Position numbers and translations under genes: made by a program. This document shows, one piece after another, positions 36,808-45,743 of a stretch of 64,000 bases of DNA. This DNA comes from an uncultured Nonlabens sp. GTDB lineage: Bacteria; Bacteroidota; Bacteroidia; Flavobacteriales; Flavobacteriaceae. The stretch's first letter is position 1, and each line of letters starts with the position of its first letter. Location: contig CANLKV010000001.1 in the NCBI GenBank assembly GCA_947491755.1, positions 963,446-1,027,445 of the forward strand, read 5' to 3'. Under the pieces are notes generated by a model, which searched no databases, was not told where the DNA came from, and saw only the letters and a list, made by a program, of their open reading frames with translations.

Positions 36808-37035
36808 ATGGGAATAGTTACAGGGCTGCGGCACTACATGGAGAAGTATGGGTTTTATGTATCCACACGTCTAGCAGATAGACTGGGGATGCGAGCCCGT
36901 AGTGTTCGTTTAACCTTTATATACTTTACATTTGCTACACTAGGTGCTGGATTTGCTATTTATCTGATCATGGCATTCTGGCTGCGTATAAAGGACCTCA
37001 TATATGTCAAGCGCAGTTCTGTTTTTGACTTATAA
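36808..37035 (+). CDS. Small PspC-domain membrane protein
   Basis: A 76-residue protein from the ATG at 36808. An amphipathic PspC-like N-terminus (GLRHYMEKYGFYVSTRLADRL) is followed by a hydrophobic stretch (about 30-56, TFIYFTFATLGAGFAIYLIM) and a short basic tail. In proteobacteria PspC senses membrane stress; in Bacteroidota small family members are common and their role is untested. It lies between the DUF2851 gene and the channel gene with 8 bp to the latter. The upstream in-frame ATG at 36766 would add an unrelated hydrophobic leader, so I reject it. Confidence 0.75.
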   Translation: MGIVTGLRHYMEKYGFYVSTRLADRLGMRARSVRLTFIYFTFATLGAGFAIYLIMAFWLRIKDLIYVKRSSVFDL

Positions 37036-37043
37036 ATCACACC

Positions 37044-38045
37044 ATGAATCGTAAAATAAAGATCGCGATAAGTTTGCTGTTTTCAATCCTACTTATAGGC
37101 TGTCTGGGCTATAGATATCTGGTAGGTCTAGAATGGATCGATGCGCTATACATGACTGTGATCACAATCACTACCGTAGGTTACCGTGAGATAGGTGATC
37201 CAGATCCTAATGCAAAGCTATTTACCATTTTTATAATTTTAACCAGTGTTGTAATTGTAGGTTATTCCCTTTCTGTAATATCTGAGTTTCTTCTAGCAAG
37301 AAATTCGGTCAATGCAAGGAAGGAACGAGAGAAGAAAAAATACAGAGAGTCTATGAAAAATCACATCATTGTTTGTGGCTATGGTCGCAATGGAAAACAG
37401 GCAGTTGCAAAACTGCAAGATTACAAACGTGACTTTGTGATTATAGAAAAAGAGCAGCAAGTGATAGATGATTCTACTATAAATCACAAACATTTTGTAA
37501 GAGGTAATGCAAATGAAGATGAGGTACTGATTGCCGCCGGTATCGATAAAGCAAAAGTTTTAATCACGGCGCTGCCTGATGATGCTGATAATTTATTTGT
37601 TGTATTAAGCGCTAGACAGCTCAATAAGGAATTGCAAATAATCTCTAGAGCCAGCGAGGATACGAGCTATAAAAAACTAAAGCTAGCAGGTGCAAATAAT
37701 GTGATATTACCAGACCAGATAGGCGGGCAACACATGGCGTCACTTATTGTGAGCCCTGATTTAATTGAGTTTTGGGATAATTTGAGTTATGGTGGGGATG
37801 ATGGTGTCAATCTAGAACAGATCTCTTTTGAACAAATGTTTGACCATAAAAATAGTTGTGATATCATCGATTTAAATTTGAGACAAAAAACAGGCTGTAC
37901 CATTATAGGTTATAAGTCTCCAGATGGAGAATATGTAGTGAACCCTAGTCCAGATACTTTAATAGGGCCTGGTTCTAAAATCATCGTTGTAGGGAACTCG
38001 CAACAAATAGAACAGCTTCAAAAATCGTATCGCATACATGAATAA
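37044..38045 (+). CDS. Two-helix potassium channel with RCK (TrkA) domains
   Basis: A 333-residue protein: TM1 (about 6-26), pore helix and selectivity filter TVGY at 44-47 (TITTVGYREIGD), TM2 (about 58-80). A cytosolic RCK N-domain follows (NAD-type motif GYGRNGKQ at 112-119) and a TrkA-C domain to the end. This is the MthK/KchA-like layout of ligand-gated K+ channels, where nucleotide or ion binding to RCK gates the pore. It acts in the inner membrane and follows the PspC gene closely. Confidence 0.9.
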   Translation: MNRKIKIAISLLFSILLIGCLGYRYLVGLEWIDALYMTVITITTVGYREIGDPDPNAKLFTIFIILTSVVIVGYSLSVISEFLLARNSVNARKEREKKKYRESMKNHIIVCGYGRNGKQAVAKLQDYKRDFVIIEKEQQVIDDSTINHKHFVRGNANEDEVLIAAGIDKAKVLITALPDDADNLFVVLSARQLNKELQIISRASEDTSYKKLKLAGANNVILPDQIGGQHMASLIVSPDLIEFWDNLSYGGDDGVNLEQISFEQMFDHKNSCDIIDLNLRQKTGCTIIGYKSPDGEYVVNPSPDTLIGPGSKIIVVGNSQQIEQLQKSYRIHE

Positions 38046-38134
38046 GCGCTACTCGCCTTACTATTTCTTAACAAAATTTTTAATTAGCAGGATTTTTGTG
38101 CATCTTGCTTGCTTAACCCAACTGGTATTCACAA

Positions 38135-40222
38135 ATGAATAAATTAGTTCTTTTTTTTAGTCTATTATTTACCGCTTTCTCAGCTCAAGCGCAACAACTC
38201 GAGTTGACACCAACTTATAACAACCCTACTACAGAAATCAACGATGGATCCATCACGGTATCTGTTACAGGAGGTACAGCGCCTTATTCTTATAAATGGT
38301 CTAATCAGTCAACGCCATTGACTAGTAATACCGCTACTGGTCTTACAGAAGGTGTCAATTATACAGTCGAAGTAATAGACGCTCAGGGCAATACAGCATC
38401 TGGAGTGTATCAGATCGAGGCAGAACATATCACAGAAATACTTAACGGTGCCGCCGTGCCAGCGGTAAGTGCTCTAGGGAATATCTTGTTTTGGGATCCT
38501 TTCTCTGCTACAGGTATCTATGACCCAGTGGTCTATGCAGAGGGTAAAAATATAGCTATTCCTAGCTGGGAGGCGGGAGATACTAACAAATACATATTAA
38601 AATCGTGGCTCGCTGCAGATGGTAAAAAGATAAATGTGGGTGATCCTATTGCTGTAATCGCTAAAGAAGGAGGCGAGGATCTAATCGTCAACTCACCGTC
38701 TAATGGAACCCTAGAACATTTACAAAGTAGAGGGAAAGAACTCAATGAAGGAGATGTTATTTACAATGGTGAAAATAGCGGCGATGTTGTAGAAACAGGA
38801 GCTCATTTTTTTGCTCGTGTAGAATACGACGAGCAAATACCATTGCTGCACCCTAACGGAGATATACAGCAAAAAGGGATACCATTTATCGTGGTGTGGT
38901 TAGTATTAGGGGCGTTGTTTTTTACCTTAAGAATGGGCTTTATCAACTTCCGTGGGTTCAAGCATTCTATTGACCTTGCCAAAGGAAAATTTGATGATCC
39001 CACAGCTCCTGGTCAAGTGACCCACTTCCAGGCGCTAGCAACTGCGGTTTCTGGAACGGTGGGTCTAGGTAACATTGCCAGTGTAGCGGTAGCAATTTCT
39101 TTAGGTGGTGCTGGAGCTACTTTCTGGATGATACTCGCAGGATTACTAGGGATGTCTTCAAAATTTGTAGAATGTACATTAGGTGTTAAATATCGTTTTA
39201 TTGCAGAGGATGGATCTGTTTATGGTGGTCCCATGAATTATTTGAGATACGGTCTAGCCAAACAAAATAAAAAAGGCCTGGGTAAAGTACTGGCTGTGAT
39301 GTTTGCCGTTCTCGCAATAGGTGCCTCTTTTGGTGGTGGGAATATGTTTCAATCAAATCAGGCATTTGCAGGGCTAGCTACTCAGTTTGATTTCTTAGAG
39401 GGTTACGGCTTCTGGTTTGGTGTTGTGACCGCCATATTAGTTGGCTTTGTAATTATAGGTGGTATAAAAAGTATTGCAAAGGTTACTGAGAAGATCGTAC
39501 CCTTTATGGCAAGCGTATATGTTATTGCAGCGCTAGCAGTTATCATCATTAATATTGAAAATATAGGTCCAGCCTTTAGTGCGATTATTGATGGGGCCTT
39601 TAGCCCGTCTGCGATTAAGGGTGGGATTATAGGGGTTCTTATTGTAGGATTCCAGCGTGCCGCGTTCTCAAACGAGGCTGGTGTTGGGTCTGCTGCTATT
39701 GCACACAGTGCTGCAAAAACGCATCACCCACCATCTGAAGGTTTTGTGGCCTTACTCGAGCCATTTATTGACACCGTTGTGGTATGTACACTTACCGCAC
39801 TGGTACTCATATTTACAGGTATGCACGAGGTCGAGGGTATTGCAGGAGCACAGCTTACTTCGGATGCCTTCGGTAGTGTGATCTCATGGTTCCCTTATGT
39901 ACTAGCAGGGGCCGTATTCTTGTTTGCTTTCAGTACAATGATCAGCTGGTCATACTATGGTATGAGAGCGTGGACTTACCTTTTTGGGAAAAGAAAATCG
40001 GTAGAAATAGCATACAAAATTATATTTCTGGTATTTGTTGTGATCGGTTCGTCGGTATCGCTAGGGGCAGTGTTGGACTTTTCAGACATGATGGTTCTTG
40101 CCATGTCTTTCCCCAATATAATCGGTCTATTATTAATGTCTGGCGAGGTAAGAAGAGATTTAAATGCCTACTGGAAAAAATTAAAGGCTGGTGAGTTGGG
40201 TTTAAAAACCAACGCATCATAG
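38135..40222 (+). CDS. AGCS sodium:alanine/glycine symporter with SprB-like and lipoyl-like N-terminal domains
   Basis: A 695-residue protein. Residues 1-19 are a signal peptide; about 24-93 are a SprB-like repeat ([24 protein letters not shown]). About 150-210 resemble a lipoyl/biotinyl hammerhead ([13 protein letters not shown], then [20 protein letters not shown] and DVI) without an obvious modified lysine motif. From about 250 to the end is a complete AGCS transporter with [15 protein letters not shown] and [18 protein letters not shown]. The family imports alanine or glycine with Na+. The export signal puts the extra domains outside the inner membrane, before the first transport helix. 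Confidence 0.88.
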   Translation: MNKLVLFFSLLFTAFSAQAQQLELTPTYNNPTTEINDGSITVSVTGGTAPYSYKWSNQSTPLTSNTATGLTEGVNYTVEVIDAQGNTASGVYQIEAEHITEILNGAAVPAVSALGNILFWDPFSATGIYDPVVYAEGKNIAIPSWEAGDTNKYILKSWLAADGKKINVGDPIAVIAKEGGEDLIVNSPSNGTLEHLQSRGKELNEGDVIYNGENSGDVVETGAHFFARVEYDEQIPLLHPNGDIQQKGIPFIVVWLVLGALFFTLRMGFINFRGFKHSIDLAKGKFDDPTAPGQVTHFQALATAVSGTVGLGNIASVAVAISLGGAGATFWMILAGLLGMSSKFVECTLGVKYRFIAEDGSVYGGPMNYLRYGLAKQNKKGLGKVLAVMFAVLAIGASFGGGNMFQSNQAFAGLATQFDFLEGYGFWFGVVTAILVGFVIIGGIKSIAKVTEKIVPFMASVYVIAALAVIIINIENIGPAFSAIIDGAFSPSAIKGGIIGVLIVGFQRAAFSNEAGVGSAAIAHSAAKTHHPPSEGFVALLEPFIDTVVVCTLTALVLIFTGMHEVEGIAGAQLTSDAFGSVISWFPYVLAGAVFLFAFSTMISWSYYGMRAWTYLFGKRKSVEIAYKIIFLVFVVIGSSVSLGAVLDFSDMMVLAMSFPNIIGLLLMSGEVRRDLNAYWKKLKAGELGLKTNAS

Positions 40223-40232
40223 CATATATCGC

Positions 40233-41087
40233 ATGAATAATTTTAAATCCCTCTTTTTGTTTAATAAACGACAACAAAGAGGGATTTTTTTATTGCTTAT
40301 ACTTTTAGTAATTCTGTTAGGGCTGCGTTTCTATTACAATAGCATTCCACCAGAGCCATTAGTAATCGATCAGTCATCAAATTATCAACAACAGATTGAT
40401 TCTATCAGAAAAACTACCGCCCAGCGTAAAGACACGATTTACGTGTTTAATCCTAATTACATTACTGAGTATCGTGGCTATAGATTAGGTTTAAATGAAG
40501 CAGAGATGGATAGGTTAGTTCGCTTTCGCGAAAGCGGAAAATTCATAAACACTGCTGCACAATTTAAAGAAGTTACACAGGTAAGTGATGTCTGGATGGA
40601 CAGTATTTCTCCTTATTTCAAGTTTCCCTCCTGGACCACGCGGTCAGATAAACCAAAGTTTACAAGTTATCGTGCGGCTAAGATTATTCCCAAAGATATC
40701 AATACGGCAACGGTCGATCAGTTGAAAAAGGTATACGGGATAGGTCCTGCACTTTCTACTAGAATAGTTGAGCAACGGGAGCGTTTAAAAGGATTTGTTG
40801 ATTTTAAACAAGTCGCTGCGGTTTATGGTCTATCAGACTCTACCATGTTGCAATTAGAGAAGCATTTTTACCTAGAAGTGCCGGCATCATTTAAAAAAAT
40901 TGCCCTTAACACTGCCACCAGCGACCGGCTGTCAACTATACCTTATTTGAGCGACTACCTGGTCGACGCTCTTATTGAGCAACGTACCCTGCGGGATGGT
41001 TTTTCCAGCTGGGATGAAGTGCTGTTAACCTCTAGGTTCCCACAGGAAAAGCTGGAGTTAATTCAGCTATATTTGACAATTGATTAA
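40233..41087 (+). CDS. ComEA-like helix-hairpin-helix protein
   Basis: A 284-residue protein with a short basic N-terminus, one membrane anchor (about 18-36) and three helix-hairpin-helix-like segments: 75-115, 150-195 (INTATVDQLKKVYGIGPALSTRIVEQRE) and 215-275. Such proteins bind DNA in competence (ComEA) or other envelope processes; transformation here is not established. It starts 10 bp after the AGCS stop. A terminator-like hairpin (40245-40291) lies inside its first 20 codons. Palindrome copy 9 encodes RFRESG near residue 97. Confidence 0.82.
   Translation: MNNFKSLFLFNKRQQRGIFLLLILLVILLGLRFYYNSIPPEPLVIDQSSNYQQQIDSIRKTTAQRKDTIYVFNPNYITEYRGYRLGLNEAEMDRLVRFRESGKFINTAAQFKEVTQVSDVWMDSISPYFKFPSWTTRSDKPKFTSYRAAKIIPKDINTATVDQLKKVYGIGPALSTRIVEQRERLKGFVDFKQVAAVYGLSDSTMLQLEKHFYLEVPASFKKIALNTATSDRLSTIPYLSDYLVDALIEQRTLRDGFSSWDEVLLTSRFPQEKLELIQLYLTID
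40245..40291 (+). terminator. Terminator-like hairpin within the ComEA-like coding start
   Basis: AAATCCCTCTTT (40245-40256) pairs perfectly with AAAGAGGGATTT (40276-40287) and is followed by a T-run to 40291. It lies 22 bp after the AGCS stop codon, so it could end the AGCS transcript, yet it is inside codons 5-20 of the next gene. Confidence 0.6.
40521..40536. repeat. CGCTTTCGCGAAAGCG palindrome, copy 9 (in ComEA-like gene)
   Basis: Exact copy read as R-F-R-E-S-G, the third possible frame. Confidence 0.95.
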
Positions 41088-41107
41088 AAAAACAGATAAA
41101 GAAAACT

Positions 41108-42277
41108 ATGTATTCAAAGTACTTTAGTGAAGAGCACCAGGCATTTAGAGAAAGTTTCAGAGAATTTCTTAAAAAAGAAGCTGTCCCGCATATAGAACGC
41201 TGGGAAGAAACCGGTCAGATAGATCGAGATATATTTAAGAAAATGGGTGATATGGGGTATTTTGGGCTCTATTATCCAGAAAAATATGGAGGTCTTGATC
41301 TGGATTTTTTCTATACCGTTATATTTCTAGAGGAGTTACAGCGCTTAAACTCTGGCGGATTTGCAGCAGCCATGTGGGTGCAAGCATTTCTAGGAGCACA
41401 GCATTTACTTAAAGAAGGTGACAAGCGCATTAAAAAAGATTATCTAGAGCCTACACTTACTGGTGATCTAATAGGTTGTTTGTGCATTACAGAGCCATTC
41501 GGTGGTAGTGACGTTGCTGGTATGAGAACTACAGCAGTCAAAGAGGGTGATCATTACATTATTAATGGATCAAAGACTTTTATTACTAATGGTGTTTACT
41601 CTGATTATCTAGTAGTCGCTGCAAAAACTGATGTGGAAGCAAAAGGTCGTGGTATTTCTATCTTTTTGCTGGATCGCGATATGCCAGGAATAAGCGCTAC
41701 AAAACTTAATAAACTAGGGTGGAGAGCAAGCGATACAGGAGAGATAGGTTTTGATAATGTAAAAGTGCCTGTTGAAAATTTAATGGGAGAAGAAGGCAAG
41801 GGATTTCCTTATATCATGCAGCACTTTGCACTGGAGCGTTTAATTATGGCGATTAATGGTCACGCTAGAGCAGAGTATGCGCTAGAGTATACTATAGGTT
41901 ATATGAAAGACCGTACGGCTTTTGGTCAATCGCTAGATAAATTCCAGGCGTTAAGACATAAACTTGCAGATATGCTAAGTGAGGTAGAAATGGCCAAAAA
42001 CTTTAATTACAGTATTGCCGAGGAGCTAGATAAAGGGTTATACCCAGTGAAAGAAGCGAGTATGGCAAAGTTGCTGTCAACCAAAATATCTGACGAGGTT
42101 ATCTATGGCTGTTTACAGTTCTTAGGCGGGTATGGTTATATAGAGGAGTACCCACTAGCTAGAATGTCACGCGATAGTCGATTGGGCCCTATAGGCGGCG
42201 GTACCAGCGAGATCATGCGTGAAATTATTGCAAAGATGACGCTGGACGGTAAGGACTATAAGCCAGCGGCTAAATAA
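41108..42277 (+). CDS. Acyl-CoA dehydrogenase
   Basis: A 389-residue FAD-dependent acyl-CoA dehydrogenase: N-terminal helical domain, CLCITEPFGGSDVAGMRTTA (FAD/substrate motif, about 125-145), INGSKTFITNGVYSDY, and C-terminal QFLGGYGYIEEYPLARMSRD. It introduces a C2-C3 double bond into acyl-CoA esters. Chain-length preference cannot be read with confidence. It stands alone, 20 bp after the ComEA-like gene. Confidence 0.93.
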   Translation: MYSKYFSEEHQAFRESFREFLKKEAVPHIERWEETGQIDRDIFKKMGDMGYFGLYYPEKYGGLDLDFFYTVIFLEELQRLNSGGFAAAMWVQAFLGAQHLLKEGDKRIKKDYLEPTLTGDLIGCLCITEPFGGSDVAGMRTTAVKEGDHYIINGSKTFITNGVYSDYLVVAAKTDVEAKGRGISIFLLDRDMPGISATKLNKLGWRASDTGEIGFDNVKVPVENLMGEEGKGFPYIMQHFALERLIMAINGHARAEYALEYTIGYMKDRTAFGQSLDKFQALRHKLADMLSEVEMAKNFNYSIAEELDKGLYPVKEASMAKLLSTKISDEVIYGCLQFLGGYGYIEEYPLARMSRDSRLGPIGGGTSEIMREIIAKMTLDGKDYKPAAK

Positions 42278-42337
42278 AATTTTTTACTAATACAGCTTTA
42301 TTTTGATGAACTATACAGTATCTAGCGTTTAAAAATA

Positions 42338-42367
42338 GTTGTTATTATAAATAAAAATGTATTTTTG
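42338..42367 (+). promoter_or_regulatory. Bacteroidota-type promoter of rpsU
   Basis: GTTG at 42338-42341 (close to the -33 TTTG), 18 bp, then TATTTTTG at 42360-42367 (TAnnTTTG, exact). Transcription would begin a few bases later, giving a short leader that consists largely of the Shine-Dalgarno sequence. Confidence 0.65.
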
Positions 42368-42378
42368 CCGTCCCAAAG

Positions 42379-42390
42379 AAAGGAGGTGAT
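42379..42390 (+). promoter_or_regulatory. Exceptionally strong Shine-Dalgarno sequence of rpsU
   Basis: AAAGGAGGTGAT is complementary to essentially the whole 16S 3' tail and ends 6 nt before the rpsU ATG. The other genes examined here lack such a sequence. It fits the model in which bS21 helps to hide the anti-SD in Flavobacteriia and ribosomes lacking bS21 preferentially translate rpsU. Confidence 0.85.
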
Positions 42391-42396
42391 GACACT

Positions 42397-42591
42397 ATGT
42401 TAATTATACCAGTTAAAGACGGAGAAAATATCGACAGAGCCCTAAAGCGTTTCAAACGTAAATTTGATCGTACAGGGAAAATGCGTGAGCTACGTAGAAG
42501 ACAGCAGTTCACAAAACCATCTGTCGCAAAAAGAGCACAGAAAATCAAGGCTGAATACATCCAGCACTTGAGAGATCAAGAAAGCATGTAA
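42397..42591 (+). CDS. rpsU: 30S ribosomal protein S21 (bS21)
   Basis: A 64-residue basic protein with the family's opening IPVKDGENIDRALKRFKRKF and an Arg-rich middle (MRELRRRQQFTKPS). It binds near the 16S 3' end on the 30S platform. In Flavobacteriia it is thought to help sequester the anti-Shine-Dalgarno sequence. It is flanked by its own promoter and a strong terminator, so it is a monocistronic unit, and its leader carries a near-perfect SD that suggests autoregulation. Confidence 0.96.
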   Translation: MLIIPVKDGENIDRALKRFKRKFDRTGKMRELRRRQQFTKPSVAKRAQKIKAEYIQHLRDQESM

Positions 42592-42611
42592 GCTTTACTT
42601 ACTTAATTATT

Positions 42612-42654
42612 AAACGATCCTATAAATACTTACTTTTATAGGATCGTTTCTATT
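42612..42654 (+). terminator. Intrinsic terminator between rpsU and xerC
   Basis: A perfect 15-bp stem, AAACGATCCTATAAA (42612-42626) with TTTATAGGATCGTTT (42635-42649), 8-nt loop, then TCTATTTT. It ends only a few bases before the ATG of the recombinase gene, so that gene's leader must read through it or start within it. Confidence 0.85.
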
Positions 42655-42656
42655 TT

Positions 42657-43541
42657 ATGGACTTGTCATCTTTCAAAAAATATCTCTCGCTAGAAAAACA
42701 CTACAGTCCTCATACGTGCGAGGCTTACATAAGGGACCTGTTGCAGTTCCAGATGTTTTTAGAATCTTACGAATTGACACTAGAGCAAGCAACCTATCCT
42801 ATTATAAGACAGTGGATGGCCTCGCTAGTAGAAAAAGAGATTTCAAGCCAGACGGTCAATAGGAAGATGTCGTCTCTTAAAACCTATTACAAATATTTAC
42901 TACAACAGGGAAAAATTGACGTGCAGGTCATGTCGTCCCACAAAAGCCTTAAAACCTCGGCCCAAGTTCAAGTACCTTTTTCAAAGGGTGAGTTGCAATC
43001 CATATTAGAATCTCCTTATAACCCAGAAAGCTTTGAAGAGGTCAGAGATCGATTAATCATAGAATTATTGTATGTAACAGGAATGCGCCGTGCAGAATTA
43101 ATCTCATTACGTATAATCGATGTTCAGCTAGAAAGCAAGCAGCTCAAAGTTAAAGGGAAACGCAACAAAGAACGCATAATCCCGCTATTGACGCAGTCAT
43201 TGAACTTGATAAAGGATTATCTCAAGCTGCGTGATTTGATTGACACTCCAGGTAATGCCTTCCTCATCACTGTAAAAGGTCGTCCTCTATACCCGTCGCT
43301 AGTTTATCGAGTGGTTAGTAATTTTTTCAAGAAGGCAAGTTTGAAAGTAAAAGTGAGCCCTCATGTCTTGAGGCATTCATTTGCCACACATCTGCTGGAT
43401 CAAGGCGCAGATTTAAACTCGGTCAAGGAGTTACTGGGCCACTCTAGTCTAGCCAGTACACAGGTGTACACCCATACCAGCATGCAGGCGCTTAAAAAAA
43501 TTCATGCCACAGCCCATCCTCGCAACCTCAAGAATAACTAG
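42657..43541 (+). CDS. Tyrosine recombinase XerC/XerD
   Basis: A 294-residue tyrosine recombinase with an N-terminal SAM-like core-binding domain (1-95) and a catalytic domain. Catalytic Arg144 (TGMRRAEL), the HVLRH box, and LGHSSLASTQVYTH with nucleophile Tyr271 are all present. Length and motifs fit the Xer proteins that resolve chromosome dimers at dif. XerC and XerD cannot be separated by eye. It lies next to a tRNA cluster, but the conserved rpsU-xer-tRNA-tuf order and Xer-like length argue against a phage integrase. Confidence 0.9.
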   Translation: MDLSSFKKYLSLEKHYSPHTCEAYIRDLLQFQMFLESYELTLEQATYPIIRQWMASLVEKEISSQTVNRKMSSLKTYYKYLLQQGKIDVQVMSSHKSLKTSAQVQVPFSKGELQSILESPYNPESFEEVRDRLIIELLYVTGMRRAELISLRIIDVQLESKQLKVKGKRNKERIIPLLTQSLNLIKDYLKLRDLIDTPGNAFLITVKGRPLYPSLVYRVVSNFFKKASLKVKVSPHVLRHSFATHLLDQGADLNSVKELLGHSSLASTQVYTHTSMQALKKIHATAHPRNLKNN

Positions 43542-43610
43542 GTCCTATGAGAGTTACGAGGTAGAGTTTTTATAAAGTTCTAAAAAAGCGAGTTTTTTTC
43601 CTTTATTTTT

Positions 43611-43640
43611 TTTGGTAATTCAAAAATAGGCTTACATTTG
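43611..43640 (+). promoter_or_regulatory. Promoter of the tRNA-tuf cluster
   Basis: TTTG at 43611-43614, 18 bp, then TACATTTG at 43633-43640. This is a full match to the Bacteroidota sigma-A-type consensus TTTG-N17-20-TAnnTTTG, 50 bp upstream of tRNA-Thr. Confidence 0.8.
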
Positions 43641-43689
43641 CAGTCCGTTAGAAATAACGCAAGCCGGTATGCTTTAAAAAGTACGTTAA

Positions 43690-43763
43690 GCCGATGTAGC
43701 TCAGCTGGCTAGAGCAGCTGATTTGTAATCAGCAGGTCGTGGGTTCGAGTCCCTCCATCGGCT
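43690..43763 (+). tRNA. tRNA-Thr (TGT)
   Basis: A 74-nt cloverleaf: acceptor GCCGATG/CATCGGC, anticodon loop TTTGTAA (TGT), T-loop GGTTCGAGTCC. CCA is not encoded. Confidence 0.95.
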
Positions 43764-43793
43764 CAAGTTTTTTGAAAAATTGATGTAATAAAA

Positions 43794-43874
43794 GGGGAGA
43801 TACTCAAGCGGCCAACGAGGACGGACTGTAACTCCGTTGGGAAACCTTCGCAGGTTCGAATCCTGCTCTCCCCA
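43794..43874 (+). tRNA. tRNA-Tyr (GTA)
   Basis: An 81-nt class II tRNA with acceptor GGGGAGA/TCTCCCC, anticodon loop CTGTAAC (GTA) and a long variable arm. Confidence 0.95.
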
Positions 43875-43909
43875 CTTTTATTGCGACCCATTCACATAGA
43901 GTGGTACAT

Positions 43910-43982
43910 GCGAGAGTAGCTCAGTTGGTAGAGCGTCAGCCTTCCAAGCTGAATGTCGCCGGTTCGAACCCGGTCTCTCGCT
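43910..43982 (+). tRNA. tRNA-Gly (TCC)
   Basis: A 73-nt cloverleaf: acceptor GCGAGAG/CTCTCGC, anticodon loop CTTCCAA (TCC), T-loop GGTTCGAACCC. Confidence 0.95.
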
Positions 43983-44058
43983 CTAAATATTTTCCGCTAG
44001 GGCGGGAACCTCACATGGTTTGTTAGTTCAGCTGTGTGAACATGGCCCTTGGTTATTT

Positions 44059-44074
44059 CGCTTTCGCGAAAGCG
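44059..44074. repeat. CGCTTTCGCGAAAGCG palindrome, copy 10 (between tRNAs)
   Basis: Exact copy, 12 bp upstream of tRNA-Thr(GGT), in the 104-bp spacer after tRNA-Gly. If the tRNAs are co-transcribed it would form a hairpin in the precursor. Confidence 0.95.
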
Positions 44075-44086
44075 TTGTCAAAACAA

Positions 44087-44158
44087 GCCGGTGTAGCTCA
44101 GGGGTAGAGCGTTTCCTTGGTAAGGAAGAGGTCACGAGTTCAAATCTCGTCATTGGCT
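44087..44158 (+). tRNA. tRNA-Thr (GGT)
   Basis: A 72-nt cloverleaf: acceptor GCCGGTG/CATTGGC with two G-U pairs, anticodon loop TTGGTAA (GGT), T-loop AGTTCAAATCT. Directly upstream of tuf. Confidence 0.93.
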
Positions 44159-44272
44159 CAAAGATTAGAAGAAAAAACAGGTCTCAAGTGAGGCCATTTA
44201 TAGTATAAGCTGATTTGATTTTTCAGGGTCGGTTTTAAATTGAAACACTAATATAAACTAAGATTATAAGTT

Positions 44273-45460
44273 ATGGCAAAAGAAACGTACGATCGTTCGA
44301 AACCGCACCTTAACGTAGGTACCATTGGTCACGTTGACCACGGTAAGACTACGCTTACTGCTGCGATTACTAAAGTTCTTGCAGATGCTGGTTTTTCTTC
44401 AGCAACAAGTTTTGATCAAATTGATAACGCTCCAGAAGAGAAAGAGCGTGGTATTACAATCAACTCTTCACACGTTGAATATCAAACTGCAAACAGACAC
44501 TACGCTCACGTAGACTGTCCTGGTCACGCGGATTATGTAAAGAACATGGTTACTGGTGCTGCTCAAATGGACGGTGCTATTCTTGTTGTTGCTGCAACTG
44601 ATGGTCCTATGCCACAGACTCGCGAGCACATCCTACTAGGACGTCAGGTAGGTATCCCACGTATCGTTGTCTTCTTGAATAAGGTAGACATGGTAGATGA
44701 TGAGGAGCTACTTGAACTAGTTGACATGGAAGTACGTGATCTATTGAACTTCTATGAGTACGATGGTGACAATGGTCCTGTTGTTTCTGGTTCTGCACTA
44801 GGTGCACTTAACGGTGAGCAAAAGTGGGTAGATACGGTACTTGAATTAATGAATGCTGTTGATGAGTGGATTGAAGAGCCTGTTCGTGATATGGACAAGC
44901 CATTCTTGATGCCTATCGAGGATGTATTCTCTATCACAGGTCGTGGTACTGTTGCTACTGGTCGTATTGAGACTGGTGTTGCAAATACAGGTGATCCAGT
45001 AGAGATCATTGGTATGGGTGCAGAGAAGTTGACATCTACTATTACTGGTATCGAGATGTTCCGTCAGATCCTTGATAGAGGTGAGGCTGGAGATAATGCT
45101 GGTATCTTGTTAAGAGGTATCGAGAAAACTCAGATCTCTCGTGGTATGGTAATTACTAAGCCAGGATCTGTAACACCTCACGCTAAATTTAAGGCAGAGG
45201 TTTATATATTGAAGAAAGAAGAAGGTGGTCGTCACACACCATTCCACAACAACTACCGTCCACAGTTTTACGTACGTACTACTGATGTAACTGGAAACAT
45301 TGCGCTTCCTGATGGTGTTGAGATGGTAATGCCTGGTGATAACTTGACCATTACTGTTGATCTAATTCAGCCTATTGCTTTGAACCTAGGTTTACGTTTT
45401 GCAATCCGCGAGGGTGGTAGAACTGTAGGTGCAGGTCAAGTAACTGAAATTTTAGATTAA
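44273..45460 (+). CDS. tuf: Elongation factor Tu
   Basis: A 395-residue EF-Tu with G1 GHVDHGKTT (19-27), the switch I region RGITI, G3 DCPGH, G4 NKVD, domain II with [11 protein letters not shown], and domain III ending [13 protein letters not shown]. It delivers aminoacyl-tRNA to the ribosome. Codon use is strongly biased, as expected for one of the most expressed genes. It lies in the conserved order tRNA-Thr, tuf, tRNA-Trp, secE, nusG, rplK. Confidence 0.98.
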   Translation: MAKETYDRSKPHLNVGTIGHVDHGKTTLTAAITKVLADAGFSSATSFDQIDNAPEEKERGITINSSHVEYQTANRHYAHVDCPGHADYVKNMVTGAAQMDGAILVVAATDGPMPQTREHILLGRQVGIPRIVVFLNKVDMVDDEELLELVDMEVRDLLNFYEYDGDNGPVVSGSALGALNGEQKWVDTVLELMNAVDEWIEEPVRDMDKPFLMPIEDVFSITGRGTVATGRIETGVANTGDPVEIIGMGAEKLTSTITGIEMFRQILDRGEAGDNAGILLRGIEKTQISRGMVITKPGSVTPHAKFKAEVYILKKEEGGRHTPFHNNYRPQFYVRTTDVTGNIALPDGVEMVMPGDNLTITVDLIQPIALNLGLRFAIREGGRTVGAGQVTEILD

Positions 45461-45475
45461 TTCTAAATATTGAGT

Positions 45476-45514
45476 AAAGTATCCTTCCCATCAATATGGG
45501 TAGGATACTTTTAC
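45476..45514 (+). terminator. Hairpin terminator downstream of tuf
   Basis: AAAGTATCCT (45476-45485) pairs with AGGATACTTT (45502-45511); an inner CCCA/TGGG pair extends it. It is followed by a short TTAC tract, so partial read-through to tRNA-Trp and secE is possible. Confidence 0.75.
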
Positions 45515-45577
45515 TTATTATGAAGTTATGCTTTTGCTCAAGCATGGCTAGAGTGGGCAGCCTACTCAAATTTATTT

Positions 45578-45650
45578 GCGGGTTTAGCTCAGTTGGTAGA
45601 GCACTGGTCTCCAAAACCAGGTGTCGGGAGTTCGAGCCTCTCAACCCGCG
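45578..45650 (+). tRNA. tRNA-Trp (CCA)
   Basis: A 73-nt cloverleaf: acceptor GCGGGTT/AACCCGC, anticodon loop CTCCAAA (CCA), T-loop AGTTCGAGCCT. Between tuf and secE, the usual place. Confidence 0.95.
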
Positions 45651-45743
45651 CAAATTGGTCTAGAATTATCCTAGATAAAGAAATGATTATAGTTGCCATG
45701 AGCAGCGCCACTGTGACTAAGTTCACACTATATAGTTAACATT

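Noticed and set aside
42657..43541. Phage or island integrase with attachment site at the neighbouring tRNAs
   Set aside because: The length and catalytic motifs fit chromosomal Xer proteins, no tRNA fragment repeat is seen nearby, and the surroundings are core genes.
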